Shown here: one piece after another, positions 10,601 through 22,562 of the stretch
Position numbering within the stretch: the first letter of the stretch is position 1
Layout: each line of letters begins with the position of its first letter
Notes under the pieces: model-generated
The model's input: the letters and a program-made list of their open reading frames with translations, nothing else
Databases searched by the model: none
What the model was told of the DNA's origin: nothing
Position numbers and translations under genes: made by a program
Assembly (NCBI GenBank): GCA_003254925.1
Contig: QANZ01012711.1
Span: 1 to 64,000 of the forward strand
Length of the DNA: 64,000 nt
From: Chamaecrista fasciculata
Lineage: Eukaryota > Streptophyta > Magnoliopsida > Fabales > Fabaceae
Reading direction: 5' to 3'

Positions 10601-11035
10601 AGATACATTCCAATGTTATATAAACAGACACGAGAGAATTGCATGACTGTTGACATTGCTCCACCTTTTGATGACTTTAAGGGTTTCCTTTTGGGCTGTG
10701 TTATTTCTCAATTCATCACAACAGAATTTTATTTTAAGGAACCAGAACCTACTTATAGGTTGACATGCCTCTACCATCAGGAAGACGATCCAAGCATCAG
10801 AGATGAGGCAAAATGGTACAGTTATTGGGTTATTCCAGGACAAAAATTGGATCATTTATATATCTGGTATCTTCCATTCCATGTCAAGAGCACCAATACT
10901 AATAGCCTGAAAGTTTCCTTTGAATTTATGCTTACTACTATAACTGGTGATGATTTCTCTGAGTTGCTCAAACAATGTCGAGTGAACCCAGTATATATGA
11001 CTCCCTATGGAGCTCTTCCTAAACAAAGAAGCTAA
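7690..11035 (+). pseudogene. TNL1: TIR-class NB-ARC-LRR resistance gene, 5'-truncated and broken
   Basis: The family encodes intracellular immune receptors. Exon NB-ARC (7690-8662) shows the P-loop GMGGIGKTT (about 7762), kinase-2 FLIVLDDVDN (D-ending, TIR class), RNBS-B SRVIITT, GLPL as GVPLALVVLG and an MHD variant MHN (about 8540). An A-run at 7920-7927 shifts the frame. A phase-0 intron (8663-9284) holds a MITE. Exon 9285-9584 (exactly 300 bp) starts GTEAIEGI. The intron from 9585 should end at 9682, but the acceptor there is AA where TNL2 has AG. Exon 9683-11035 holds leucine-rich repeats and a post-LRR C-terminal domain ending LPKQRS. Just before MHN, a duplicated LDSFGF replaces part of the segment found in TNL2. 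The TIR exon and the first NB-ARC residues are missing at the N. The exon frames are otherwise well kept, so decay looks recent, or some breaks may be sequencing errors. Confidence 0.9.
8691..9190. mobile_element. Mutator-like MITE in TNL1 intron
   Basis: A 500-bp foldback element starts GGTGAAAGAGTCATTTTGGT and ends in a complement of GGTTAAAGGGTCATTTCGGT (16 of 20 match). The long arms carry GGTCCTAAATGTT-like phrases. It is flanked by a 9-bp direct repeat TAATTATTT (8682-8690 and 9191-9199). The equivalent TNL2 intron (22640-22735) has a single TAATTATTT and no element, which is an empty site. A 9-bp duplication fits the Mutator superfamily. Confidence 0.88.
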
Positions 11036-11610
11036 AGGAAACTTGAGTTGCCAGCATTTCTCTCACTTCTTCACAAGCTTTGCAATATACTCTCATATTT
11101 CAACACAAACACCTCATTCTCTGGTACGCGCTACTCCCTTTCAATATTCCTTTTTAAGTTTTTGTTGTTTCATCATATATATATATGTCATTTATTTTGT
11201 TTCCTTTGTGCCAAATAAAAGTTGAGTTGTTTTTGCTATCAATTCGTGGTACTTGCATTGAAGTAACAAAGCAGTTGAGTTTCCATTTCATTTACACTTT
11301 AAAAATTGTAGGAGCCTGTTCCATTATTATTAGGGAAGCATCATACAACAACATACCACATATAAATTTGGAATATATGGAGACATGATAGACTTTGCTA
11401 GATGTGAACAATTATGTATTGCTTCACAGTATCTTCTGCTACTACATATGAAAAAAATTTTATTGGTGGGGCTACGTACCCATCTTTCAAAAGATATTAT
11501 TTATTTTTCAATCAATAAATAAAACCTTACAAGTAAGAACCCTTCATTTCATTGGTTGTTGGTGAAACTACACATCAGTTAACCCACTTTACATTTTTAA
11601 TTAATATTGA
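11036..11610. other. TNL1 3' flank
   Basis: No second gene is seen. The stretch around 11170-11320 matches TNL2 downstream sequence at about 24335-24470 (shared AAATAAAAGTTGAG, ATCAATTCGTGG and AACTTGCATTGAAGTAACA-type phrases). It is therefore probably the conserved 3' untranslated region of this TNL family. Confidence 0.6.
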
Positions 11611-11616
11611 TTCATT

Positions 11617-13843
<2,227 letters not shown>

Positions 13844-13845
13844 CC

Positions 13846-14287
13846 TGTATGGCTACCCTGCTACGGGCAACGTTGGACTAGGCCAAAGTTCGACATCTAC
13901 AACGCCGGAATAGTCAAGACCTCAGGTCTAAGGCATCGTGGCAAGTGTACAGGAGAGACTAGCTTATGACTAAACCCATGCAAAACTCTCCGGGTCTGTC
14001 CAGCAACTTGTAACCCTTTACATAATTGCACCATGACTCTCGAGAAGCATATTGTGCATGTATCTCTATACACCGAGGTCATGCTGGTCTTAGTTCATTC
14101 AAGTTCCCACTTGAATGAGCGACTAGGGACAGTTTAGACTAATTATCACATAATTGATCACGGATTGCTATCATAGTAAACATGCTAATAATATGATAAC
14201 GACATAATTTATCATCTATAAATTAATCAAAATAATATGTTCATACAAACACATAAAATGATTGTCCCTAGAGCACAATCTCCAACA
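13846..14287 (-). mobile_element. Solo copia-type LTR (left edge uncertain)
   Basis: On the minus strand the sequence begins TGTTGGAGATTGTGCTCTAG, a common copia LTR start, at 14287. It runs to about 13846 without any polypurine tract, primer site or coding sequence on either side, as expected of a solo LTR. A 5-bp target duplication was not found: ACACG follows at 14288, and no matching copy lies at the left edge. The left boundary is a guess based on a TG. Confidence 0.6.
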
Positions 14288-14475
14288 ACACGAACATCGA
14301 CCCATCAAATTCTTAACACGACATATCTTTATATATATAAATAATTAAAAATCCATAAAATTTGGGAAAAGCTTGAAAAATTATAATATCTATTGATTAT
14401 ATATCTCATATGTGTCATTATTTTATATTGTTTGATATGTTAAAATCATAAAAAATTAATGAATATTAGTACTTT
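14288..14475. mobile_element. Truncated second copy of the RPL7 MITE family
   Basis: The sequence ACACGACATATCTTTATATA, then AAATAATTAAA, TCATATGTGTCATTATTTT and AATCATAAAAAATTAATGAA, follows the order of blocks in the core of the MITE at 12423-12768. Only the core is present. The terminal GACACGG-rich part is lost at the solo LTR edge. Confidence 0.65.
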
Positions 14476-15330
14476 TACCTTTAATTAATGAATATTGAAA
14501 TATAAAGTCCTAATTATTTATTTCTTCTAGTCCGATCCTCTCTAATTAGAACTCTTTTTCATGATTTCATTCATGTTCTGAAAATCGAAAGTCATCTTCC
14601 AACATCTATTTATGAATGGCAAATTCATTAGTAAATTATAAGATTGTGTTTGGATTGCATCCATCATTTTGAATTATATAGAATGTGAAATGTTAATCAT
14701 TTGAATCGTTTGGATTTATATTTCTTTTATTATAAATTCCTTGATGGGATTTATATTTCTTTTATTATAAATTCCTTGATGGGAAAGTGGTAGAATTTGA
14801 ATATTTTTTTATGTGATAATAGATTAAAATCTTATTTTGATTCTTCATATGTTAATGTGGCACGTGGTTTTTTAGTTTGATTCCTCATAGATTTTTTTTC
14901 TTTATTTAATTTCTCATAATCATTTTCTTCAATAATGTAAGGTCCGTTTTTTTTTTATCTAATATTTAACTAAATTTGAGACACACTATCCTTAATTGAA
15001 ATTTAATATTGTTGATTAATGATCATGTGATGTTTTAACAACAAATTGATAAATTTTATTTTTCATATTAACAAAATGAATTTGTAAGAAATCCAGAACT
15101 TTCTTTAAGATCATAAAAATCAAGAAAAATATTTATAATTACAAAATTTAATAACAAAATATTGTTTAACATATATACCATACTATTAACTACATAATAT
15201 AATCTTTAATTAATGTTGTTACATATAAGACCTGAACTGACTTAAGGGACTAAAATTAATAATAAAAAACAAATGATGAAGTTTCAATCAATTATATAAT
15301 TATGATATATTTATATATATGTGGTTTTAC
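14476..15330. other. AT-rich intergenic sequence
   Basis: No gene is seen apart from a short tandem duplication at 14712-14781. Confidence 0.5.
14712..14781. repeat. Perfect 35-bp tandem duplication
   Basis: The 35-base unit starting GGATTTATATTTC and ending TTCCTTGATG occurs twice in direct succession (14712-14746 and 14747-14781) with no mismatch, so it is recent. Confidence 0.9.
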
Positions 15331-15339
15331 ACTTTAATG

Positions 15340-16022
15340 CATAGTTCGAAAACACGGACCAGCCATTGACCCAGATAAGGGTTTGGGTGGACGGGGCGAT
15401 TGGTTCAACTTCTGGGTCGCTAAAAATTCGGTTAGCCCGGTCAAATAAGAAACATAACAAATATATTTATATATTTACACATACATCAATCAAACAAATC
15501 TTTTGTACACATATTAAGTTATATGAAATCAAATTTAAACATGAAATTAATTACAAATCGTCATCTTATGTTGAAGATAAAATATATATTCACAAATTCA
15601 AACAGATATTTACACTTTCATAGATTATAAAAAATAAACCAGTATTTATAAATTCACAAAATAGAAGCTAAAGAATACATGAAAAAGCAAATTGAATTGT
15701 GGTAGAATTGAACTGCAATATATAAAGCTCTTTGAAGACTCTAAAATTTTCTATGTACTCACTTTTGATCGAGTATATCATTATAATATTATTTGATTCA
15801 ATTGATTTAATTGACCCTTGACATATATTTTAATAATAGAAAAGGCCTTGGCCAAGTTGAGCTTAAGTTTCAGTTATTTTTTTCAAGACCGGGTCAAATG
15901 GACTGGCGGGTTGACCCGAAAAAACTGGGTTAGATGCAATCCGGTCCAATTAGAGTGATTGGTGCCTGGTTCACTGGGTTCTGAGTCAACCAGGGGCAGT
16001 CCGGGTTGAGTTTTTGTACTAT
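15340..16022. mobile_element. MITE with GGTC/CCGG-rich subterminal repeats
   Basis: The left end CATAGTTCGAAAACACGG and the complement of the right end (ATAGTACAAAAACTCAACC) form imperfect inverted repeats. The first and last ~100 bases are rich in GACCCRG and CCGGTC phrases, and the core is AT-rich. It is flanked by ACTTTAATG at 15331-15339 and 16023-16031. Translations of the arms are not coding. Confidence 0.75.
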
Positions 16023-16214
16023 ACTTTAATGTATGAATATGTGTCTTTAATTGACAGCACATAGTATTTACGTATAAATGAGATTTTGTAGCAGGAATTA
16101 ATTTTAGAACTTAAATGGGTGAAACGTCAATTTTTTATGAAAGTTCTTCATTAAATCATTAATATTCGGTGGCAGTTTTAGTAGTTTTGTTTTGTTTTTG
16201 ACCTGATGTTTTAG

Positions 16215-16396
16215 GGACGTGGATCCTCTGCATTCTCCTCTCTGTATTTTTGGTGCATTTTAGAGAGATATAGGAAGATGTAGAGAGAGAAAGTATGGGC
16301 ACTACAAAATAATAAATATGTGGGATCCACACATTCTCTCTCTACCTCTTCCTATATCTCTCTAAAATGCATGGAAAATGCAGGGGATCCACTTCC
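16215..16396. mobile_element. Mutator-like foldback MITE (182 bp)
   Basis: Almost the whole element is inverted repeat. GGACGTGGATCCTCTGCATT at the left pairs with the complement of the right end (GGAAGTGGATCCCCTGCATT), and the arms continue through an AGAGAGATATAGGAAGA block to a short AT-rich loop near 16305. It is flanked by the 9-bp repeat ATGTTTTAG (16206-16214 and 16397-16405). It lies about 280 bases before the NB-ARC exon of TNL2, probably in the lost gene's first intron. Confidence 0.88.
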
Positions 16397-17677
16397 ATGT
16401 TTTAGTGGGTTTCTTAGTTTGTTTGTGTTTTCTGATTTTCCCTTGCATTGTTTTGAACCTTTGGTCTGCTTTCTGTTAAAATTATGTTTCTTGGCCAAAA
16501 AGAAAATCATCATTATTCAGATGGCTCAATTTCCTTTTTTTGATTATTATTATATTTCTAGCTTTCGTTTCAAAACAATTTTTTGCAATATATATATTAT
16601 TCAGTAGTTTTTTATTTTCATTTAAAGAGACTTTTTTTTATTTATTTACTTATTTTTCATGTTAATATATATTAGGGATGAATCTCAACTCATTCAAGAA
16701 ATTGTCAATGTTATTTTGCGAAAGTTGAATTTTCAGCATCCAAGGCCACATGGCAATTTTGTTGGAATAGATACCAATTGTGAGAATATTGAATTGTTGC
16801 TGAAAAGTTCCCAAAAAGTTGGAATTTGGGGCATGGGTGGCATAGGGAAAACAACCATGGCTAAGATTGTATTTGCCAAACTGTACTCTCAATTTGATTG
16901 TTGTTGCTTCCTGGAAAACGTAAGAGAAGAATCAGAAAAGCATGGATTGCCCTATGTACGTGATAAACTTCTTTTAGAGCTCCAAAAGGGAAAAAAAAAG
17001 TTGAAGGGTCTGCAATTAATGTTATAAGAAGGTTGATGAATAACAGATTTCTCATTGTGCTTGATGATGTCGATAATCCAAAGCAGTTAAAATATCTGGC
17101 TCAAGAATGCAATATTTATTGCTTGGGAGCAAATAGTAGAGTCATCATAACTACATGGGATATGCATTTGCTTGTTGGAGAGGTCGACGAAATATATGAG
17201 GCGAAGGCATTAAACTATCTAGATTCTTTAAAACTTTTCAACTTGGAAGCCTTTCACAAAGAGTATTCAGAAATTGGATATGAACAACTCTCAAAAAGGG
17301 CAATTGAATATGCTCAAGGAGTTCCGTTAGCTTTGGTCATTTTGGGTTATTTTCTTCATTCCAGAAATGAAGAAGAATGGGAAAGTGCATTGAATAAATT
17401 AAGAAAGTCTTCCCACAGAGATATTCATGAAGTGTTAAAATTGAGTTATGATGGATTAGATCAAGAACAAAAGGAAGTGTTTCTTGATATTGCTTGTTTT
17501 TTCAAGGGTGAAGTTACAGAAGATGTTAAAAGACTTTTAAAGAGCTTTGGTTTCAGTGTGGCCATCTATTTAAGAACCCTCATAGATAGGGCGCTCATCA
17601 CTAATAATTTCAACAGAGTGGGGATGCACAACTTAATACAAGAAATGGGACGAAGCATTGTTAGTCAAGAGTGTATT

Positions 17678-17901
17678 TGAACAATCTCAGATTGTAAGTC
17701 GATTAATCTCATATATTTAATTGGAATGAAGTAATACAATGTATTTTATACTTGCTGATACACGGAAAGAATAAGGACTAAAACAGTAATACATGGAAAG
17801 TATACGGACTAAAACTGGAAATGAGCTAACTGATTTAATAACAACTAATATCAGTAATAATAGACAGTAAAACTATTATTTACTAATAACTATCCTCTAC
17901 A
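17678..17901 (-). mobile_element. 3' LTR of the TNL2 copia element
   Basis: 224 bp, TG..CA ends on the minus strand (TGTAGAGG to GTTCA). It matches the 5' LTR except at three positions and lacks its 20-bp internal duplication. Confidence 0.95.
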
Positions 17902-20900
17902 TCCCCCCTCAAGTTGGACAAGTTTGCACAAACTCCCAACTTGCCCAAAATGAATGAAAATTGAGGCTCAGAGAGTGCTTTTGTAAAAATATCTGCCAAC
18001 TGCAGCTGTGAGGAAACAAACTGTGGTCTGATAAAAGCTGACTTGTATTGTTGTCTAACCACATGACAATCTATGTCAATATGTTTAGTTCGCTCATGGA
18101 AGACCGGGTTGGAAGTGATGTGTATAGCTGCTTTGTTGTCACAATTAAAAGGAATCGGAGTAGGAAAAGAAATTTTCATATCCTTAAGCAAATAGGACAG
18201 CCACATCAACTCACAAACTGAAGATGCCATGCTTCTATATTCAGCTTCACAAGATGATCGAGATACAGTAGTTTGCTTCTTTGATTTCCATGAAATTAAA
18301 GAACTTCCCAAAAGAATGCAAAACCCTGTAGTAGATTTCCTAGTAGTAGGACATGTTGCCCAATCCGAATCACAAAAGGAAACCAAAGAAAAAACCGAAT
18401 CTGTTCTGTAAAACAATCCCAAAGCTTGTGTTCCTTTCAAATATCTCACCACATGCATTGCTGCACTCCAATGATCTTCAGTAGGAGCAGCAACATGTTG
18501 GCTTAATCGCTGTACAGAATAAGTAATATCTGGCCTTGTCATATTCAAATACAAAAGTCTGCCCACTAATCTTCTGTATGACTCCGGATCACTATAAAGA
18601 GGAGAGTTATCTGAAAAATGATGACCACGAGGCATAGGAATCGCTACTGTCTTTGCACTCTGCAAACCAGTAGATTTTACAATGTCTGAAATATACTTTC
18701 TTTGAGAAATAAAAGTACCTTTTGGAGATCTTGCAATTTCAATCCCTAGAAAGTACTTAGCATGTCCTAAATCCTTAATAGTAAAGGTTGAGTGAAGAAA
18801 TTCCTTTACTTTAAGAATAGAGGACTCACTATCTCCTGTAATCAATACATCATCAACATATACTAGAAGTATAAGAAAAACACCATCCATTTTGAAAGTA
18901 AATAAACAGTGATCATGCTCAGACTGTTTAAAACCAAAACCAATCAACTTGGAGGTAAATTCAGAATTCCATTCTCTTGAAGCCTGCTTCAAACCATACA
19001 GAGACTTCCTCAACTTACATACCTGTCCCGGCTTTGCTTTATCATACCCTTGTGGTGGCTTAAGATAGACTTCTTCATGTAGATACCCATGAAGAAATGC
19101 ATTATTGATGTCGAGTTGATGCAAGGGCCAAGTCTTCATAGTACTCAATGCTAAAACAGTCCTCACAGTGACTTGTTTTGCAACTGGTGAATAGCTGTCA
19201 AAATAATCAACTCCCTCCACTTGATTATATCCCTTTGCAACAAGCCTTGCCTTATATCTCTCTACTGTCCCATCTGAATTTAGCTTGATCTTGTAAACCC
19301 ATTTTGAACCAATAGACTGTTTTCCTGGTGGCAAATCAGTGATCTCCCAAGTTTCATTCTTCTCAAGTGCCAGTAACTCCTTTTCCATGGCCTCACACCA
19401 TTCTGAGTGCTTGACTGCTTCCTTGTATGAATGTGGTTCCTTCAATTGAGTAACATTTGTCATGAAAGCAGTGTATTCAGGGCAAAATTCTACAGATTCC
19501 AAATTATAAGAATTAGTAGAATCGGTCACACTACAACATACATAGTCACTCATCCATGCTGGTTGTTTAGTTTGTCTTTTGGAAGTTCTAGTAGGTGGTA
19601 TAGAAAATGTTTGTGGTGTTAAATCTGAATTTGTAGAGAAGGTAGATTCTGTATAGGAAATTTCTGGTTCAATATGAGAAATAATTGGTGAAGAAGATAA
19701 AGGAACAGGTCTGGAAGTAATATTTTCTGTAGGTGTAGGTGAAGGTATAGAAAGATTTGTGGTTTCTGTGGGTAAAACAAATCGTGTTGGGTGGGGTTCG
19801 ATAGGAATTTCAGGTATGGCTATAGGTATAGGGTCAGTATCTGGTGTACCAAAAGAAGCAGCCGCATATGGAAATAAACCTTCATAAAAAATAACATCTC
19901 GAGAAATCAGAATTTTTTGGTTCTCCAAATCAAACAATTTGTAACCCTTATGCCCAGCCACGTAACCTAAAAACACACACTTAAAAGCTCTTGGCCCAAA
20001 TTTATCCTTCAAAGGAACTGTATTTGAAGCAAAAGCCAAACAACCAAATACCTTCAACCTTGAATAATCCGGAATTTTACCAAACAACAACTCATAGGGT
20101 GATTTCCATTTCAACAAAGGAGATGGCAATCTATTGATAATAAAAGTGGCAGCAAGAATACTTTCTGCCCAGAATTTTGAAGGTAATGAAGACTGAAACA
20201 TAAGGCCTCTTGCTACTTGAAGTAGATGTCTATGCTTGCGCTCTACGACACCATTTTGTTGTGGTGTGTAGACGCAAGAACGATGATGTAAAATACCTTT
20301 TTCAGCCAAAATCCTGAAGAACTTCTCATTTACAAACTCTGTACCATTGTCAGACCTTATAATCTTCACTTTTTTACCAAATTGATTTTCAACCATATGA
20401 ATAAAATCAACCACAAAAGATAACACTTGTGTCTTGTCTTTTAACAAAAAAACCCATGTAGCTTTACTAAAATCATCAACCACAGTCAAAAACAATCTAG
20501 CATTCGAAATGCTTTTCCTATTATAAGGCCCCCACACATCCATATGAACCAATTCAAAACTTTCAGAAGCAATACTAGAACTATTGGGAAATGGCAATCT
20601 TTGTTGTTTTGATTTATGACAAACTACACAAGCATCATGTGTATCTATTACAGGTAAGGAAGCATGCTTTAAAACATTTAAAGAAGCATGTCCCATTCGT
20701 TTATGCCATAAATCTGAAACAGAAATCCTAGAGGCAACTATATTACATACATCACCACTAGTTATTTCTTGCTTCAACACATACAAATTTCCCAAAGCAT
20801 CTCCTTTAGCCAATACTTTTCTAATCTTCTGGTCCTGTATGAAACAAGCATCTTGATCAAAAACAGCCCTTAAATCCTTATTCAAAATCCTCCTAACAGA

Positions 20901-22265
20901 CATCAAATTATACTGAAACGAAGGCACATAAAGAACATCTTCCAATGTCAATTCAGAATTAATAATAGCTCTGCCTATAGTATTAATCTTCAGTGAACAA
21001 CGATTAGGCAAATGGATAAGTCTAGGCTGAGATAAAATTCTAATATCACGGAGTAAATGTTTCTCAAAACACATGTGACAAGATGCTCCCGTATCTACTA
21101 TCCAAGAACCAGAAGCAATAAATTTATATGAGGAAGAAATACCTGCAAACTCTGTTGAATTAACAAAGCTAGCATACTCATCCGCAACAGTTTTGCCCTT
21201 GTTCATTTTTGTAAATTCCTGATGCATAAACTGTGTAAACAATGCTGAAAAATCAGGAACTTTATCACTCTTCAATGCACTATCAGCATTACTACTAACT
21301 GCAGCAACTACATTGCCTCCTTGCTTCCTAGGAGGAGCATTCTTCTTCAACTCATTATACCATTCAGGAACACCAACCAGTTTGAAACAAGTATCCTTAC
21401 TATGACCAGCAACACTATAATGCTCACAAATAATCTTCTTCTGTTCTTTCTTTTTAGCATTCTTCCACTCTGCACTTCCCTTCTGAAATTTTGACACCAT
21501 GGCTCCTACTTCAGAAACACTAGGAGTAAATGCCATCTTTGCATCCTTTTCTTGTTCATTTCTAACAACCATTGAATAAGCCTTAATCACACTAGGTAGT
21601 GGATCAAGATTCAGTATCTGACTACGCAAACTTTCATATCCTTCATTCAGCCCCATAAGAAACTGATTCACTTTCCTTCTAGACTCTCTTTCCAGAGTTT
21701 TCTTATGATTAGCACAATCACACAACAAAACAGGTTCCAACTGATCCATCTCATCCCAAAACTGATGCAGCTTCCCATAATATTCTGTGACTGTATCATC
21801 TCCTTGTTCAAGAGTAGTTGTCATCCTTTGCAGCTTGTAAATCTGTGGACCACTACTCACTCCAAATCGCCCTTCCAATTCTTGCCACAAAGCAAATGAT
21901 GTTGGAAAATACAAGAACTGATTAGAAAGAGGCTTACCGATGGCGTTTAAAATCCAAGAAAAAATCATTTGGTCGGCCTTTGTCCATTTCGCAAGAAGAT
22001 CTTCATCATCAATGGGTGGCTGTAATTTCCCATTGATGAACCCTAATTTGTCCTTCGCACCTAACGCAATCCGCATCGCCTTGCTCCAGGTGAGAAAATT
22101 CGAACTCGTGAGGTGAGAAGAAACCATCACAAGCCCTGGCTGGTCCGAGCTATGCAACGCCCAAGAAGGTTCGTCGGTCTTCATCAAGCTCCGAACAAAC
22201 GCTTCCATGCCTGCGACACCGTGCGCCGCCGTCGTCGACGGCGTTTCTTGATCGAGAGACGCCAT
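17883..22265 (-). CDS. Copia Gag-Pol polyprotein
   Basis: One uninterrupted frame of 1460 codons from the ATG of MASLDQETPS; an upstream in-frame ATG overlaps the primer site and is less likely. Domains in order: Gag (residues about 30-280), a zinc knuckle near 280, aspartic protease WIVDTGASCHM (near 390), integrase with an HxxxH-CxxC finger (HKRMGHASL..CVVCHKSK), catalytic residues in HMDVWGP, RSDNGTEF and GVVERKHRHLL, a proline/serine-rich linker, reverse transcriptase with LDINNAFLHG and YVDDVLITG, and RNase H with CDSDWATCP, CEAEYRSMA and CDNKAAIHI. The frame runs through the polypurine tract and ends just inside the LTR. The knuckle reads CEHYSVAGHSKDTC, so the second cysteine of CX2CX4HX4C is tyrosine. 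Size and order are those of complete copia elements, and the enzymatic motifs look intact. Confidence 0.95.
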   Translation of the reverse strand: MASLDQETPSTTAAHGVAGMEAFVRSLMKTDEPSWALHSSDQPGLVMVSSHLTSSNFLTWSKAMRIALGAKDKLGFINGKLQPPIDDEDLLAKWTKADQMIFSWILNAIGKPLSNQFLYFPTSFALWQELEGRFGVSSGPQIYKLQRMTTTLEQGDDTVTEYYGKLHQFWDEMDQLEPVLLCDCANHKKTLERESRRKVNQFLMGLNEGYESLRSQILNLDPLPSVIKAYSMVVRNEQEKDAKMAFTPSVSEVGAMVSKFQKGSAEWKNAKKKEQKKIICEHYSVAGHSKDTCFKLVGVPEWYNELKKNAPPRKQGGNVVAAVSSNADSALKSDKVPDFSALFTQFMHQEFTKMNKGKTVADEYASFVNSTEFAGISSSYKFIASGSWIVDTGASCHMCFEKHLLRDIRILSQPRLIHLPNRCSLKINTIGRAIINSELTLEDVLYVPSFQYNLMSVRRILNKDLRAVFDQDACFIQDQKIRKVLAKGDALGNLYVLKQEITSGDVCNIVASRISVSDLWHKRMGHASLNVLKHASLPVIDTHDACVVCHKSKQQRLPFPNSSSIASESFELVHMDVWGPYNRKSISNARLFLTVVDDFSKATWVFLLKDKTQVLSFVVDFIHMVENQFGKKVKIIRSDNGTEFVNEKFFRILAEKGILHHRSCVYTPQQNGVVERKHRHLLQVARGLMFQSSLPSKFWAESILAATFIINRLPSPLLKWKSPYELLFGKIPDYSRLKVFGCLAFASNTVPLKDKFGPRAFKCVFLGYVAGHKGYKLFDLENQKILISRDVIFYEGLFPYAAASFGTPDTDPIPIAIPEIPIEPHPTRFVLPTETTNLSIPSPTPTENITSRPVPLSSSPIISHIEPEISYTESTFSTNSDLTPQTFSIPPTRTSKRQTKQPAWMSDYVCCSVTDSTNSYNLESVEFCPEYTAFMTNVTQLKEPHSYKEAVKHSEWCEAMEKELLALEKNETWEITDLPPGKQSIGSKWVYKIKLNSDGTVERYKARLVAKGYNQVEGVDYFDSYSPVAKQVTVRTVLALSTMKTWPLHQLDINNAFLHGYLHEEVYLKPPQGYDKAKPGQVCKLRKSLYGLKQASREWNSEFTSKLIGFGFKQSEHDHCLFTFKMDGVFLILLVYVDDVLITGDSESSILKVKEFLHSTFTIKDLGHAKYFLGIEIARSPKGTFISQRKYISDIVKSTGLQSAKTVAIPMPRGHHFSDNSPLYSDPESYRRLVGRLLYLNMTRPDITYSVQRLSQHVAAPTEDHWSAAMHVVRYLKGTQALGLFYRTDSVFSLVSFCDSDWATCPTTRKSTTGFCILLGSSLISWKSKKQTTVSRSSCEAEYRSMASSVCELMWLSYLLKDMKISFPTPIPFNCDNKAAIHITSNPVFHERTKHIDIDCHVVRQQYKSAFIRPQFVSSQLQLADIFTKALSEPQFSFILGKLGVCANLSNLRGDVEDSY
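17902..17917 (-). promoter_or_regulatory. Polypurine tract of the TNL2 copia element
   Basis: RC of TCCCCCCTCAAGTTGG directly borders the 3' LTR. It primes plus-strand DNA synthesis in this element class. Confidence 0.9.
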
Positions 22266-22306
22266 TCTTGTTCGTCGAGTGTAAACCCGAAAATAGTCGC
22301 CCGAAG

Positions 22307-22318
22307 GCTCTGATACCA
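22307..22318 (-). promoter_or_regulatory. Primer binding site (initiator-Met tRNA type)
   Basis: The minus strand reads TGGTATCAGAGC directly after the CA end of the 5' LTR. This is the sequence complementary to the 3' end of plant initiator methionine tRNA used by many LTR retrotransposons. Confidence 0.92.
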
Positions 22319-22562
22319 TGAACAATCTCAAATTGTAAGTCGATTAATCTCATATATTTAATTGGAATGAAGTAATACAGTGTATTTTATACTTGCTGAT
22401 ACACGGAAAGAATAAGGACTAAAACAGTAATACATGGAAAGTATAAGGACTAAAACTGGAAATGAGCTAACTGATTTAATAACAAGCTAACTGATTTAAT
22501 AACAACTAATATCAGTAATAATAGACAGTAAAACTATTATTTACTAATAACTATCCTCTACA
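22319..22562 (-). mobile_element. 5' LTR of the TNL2 copia element
   Basis: 244 bp. It equals the 3' LTR plus a tandem duplication of a 20-base unit (AGCTAACTGATTTAATAACA at 22465-22484 and 22485-22504). It has TG..CA ends, but its outer (U3) side is followed by TCCCCCCT instead of a target duplication. Confidence 0.95.

Noticed and set aside
13897..14082. Minus-strand frame of 61 codons beyond RPL7
   Set aside because: It lies entirely inside the solo LTR.
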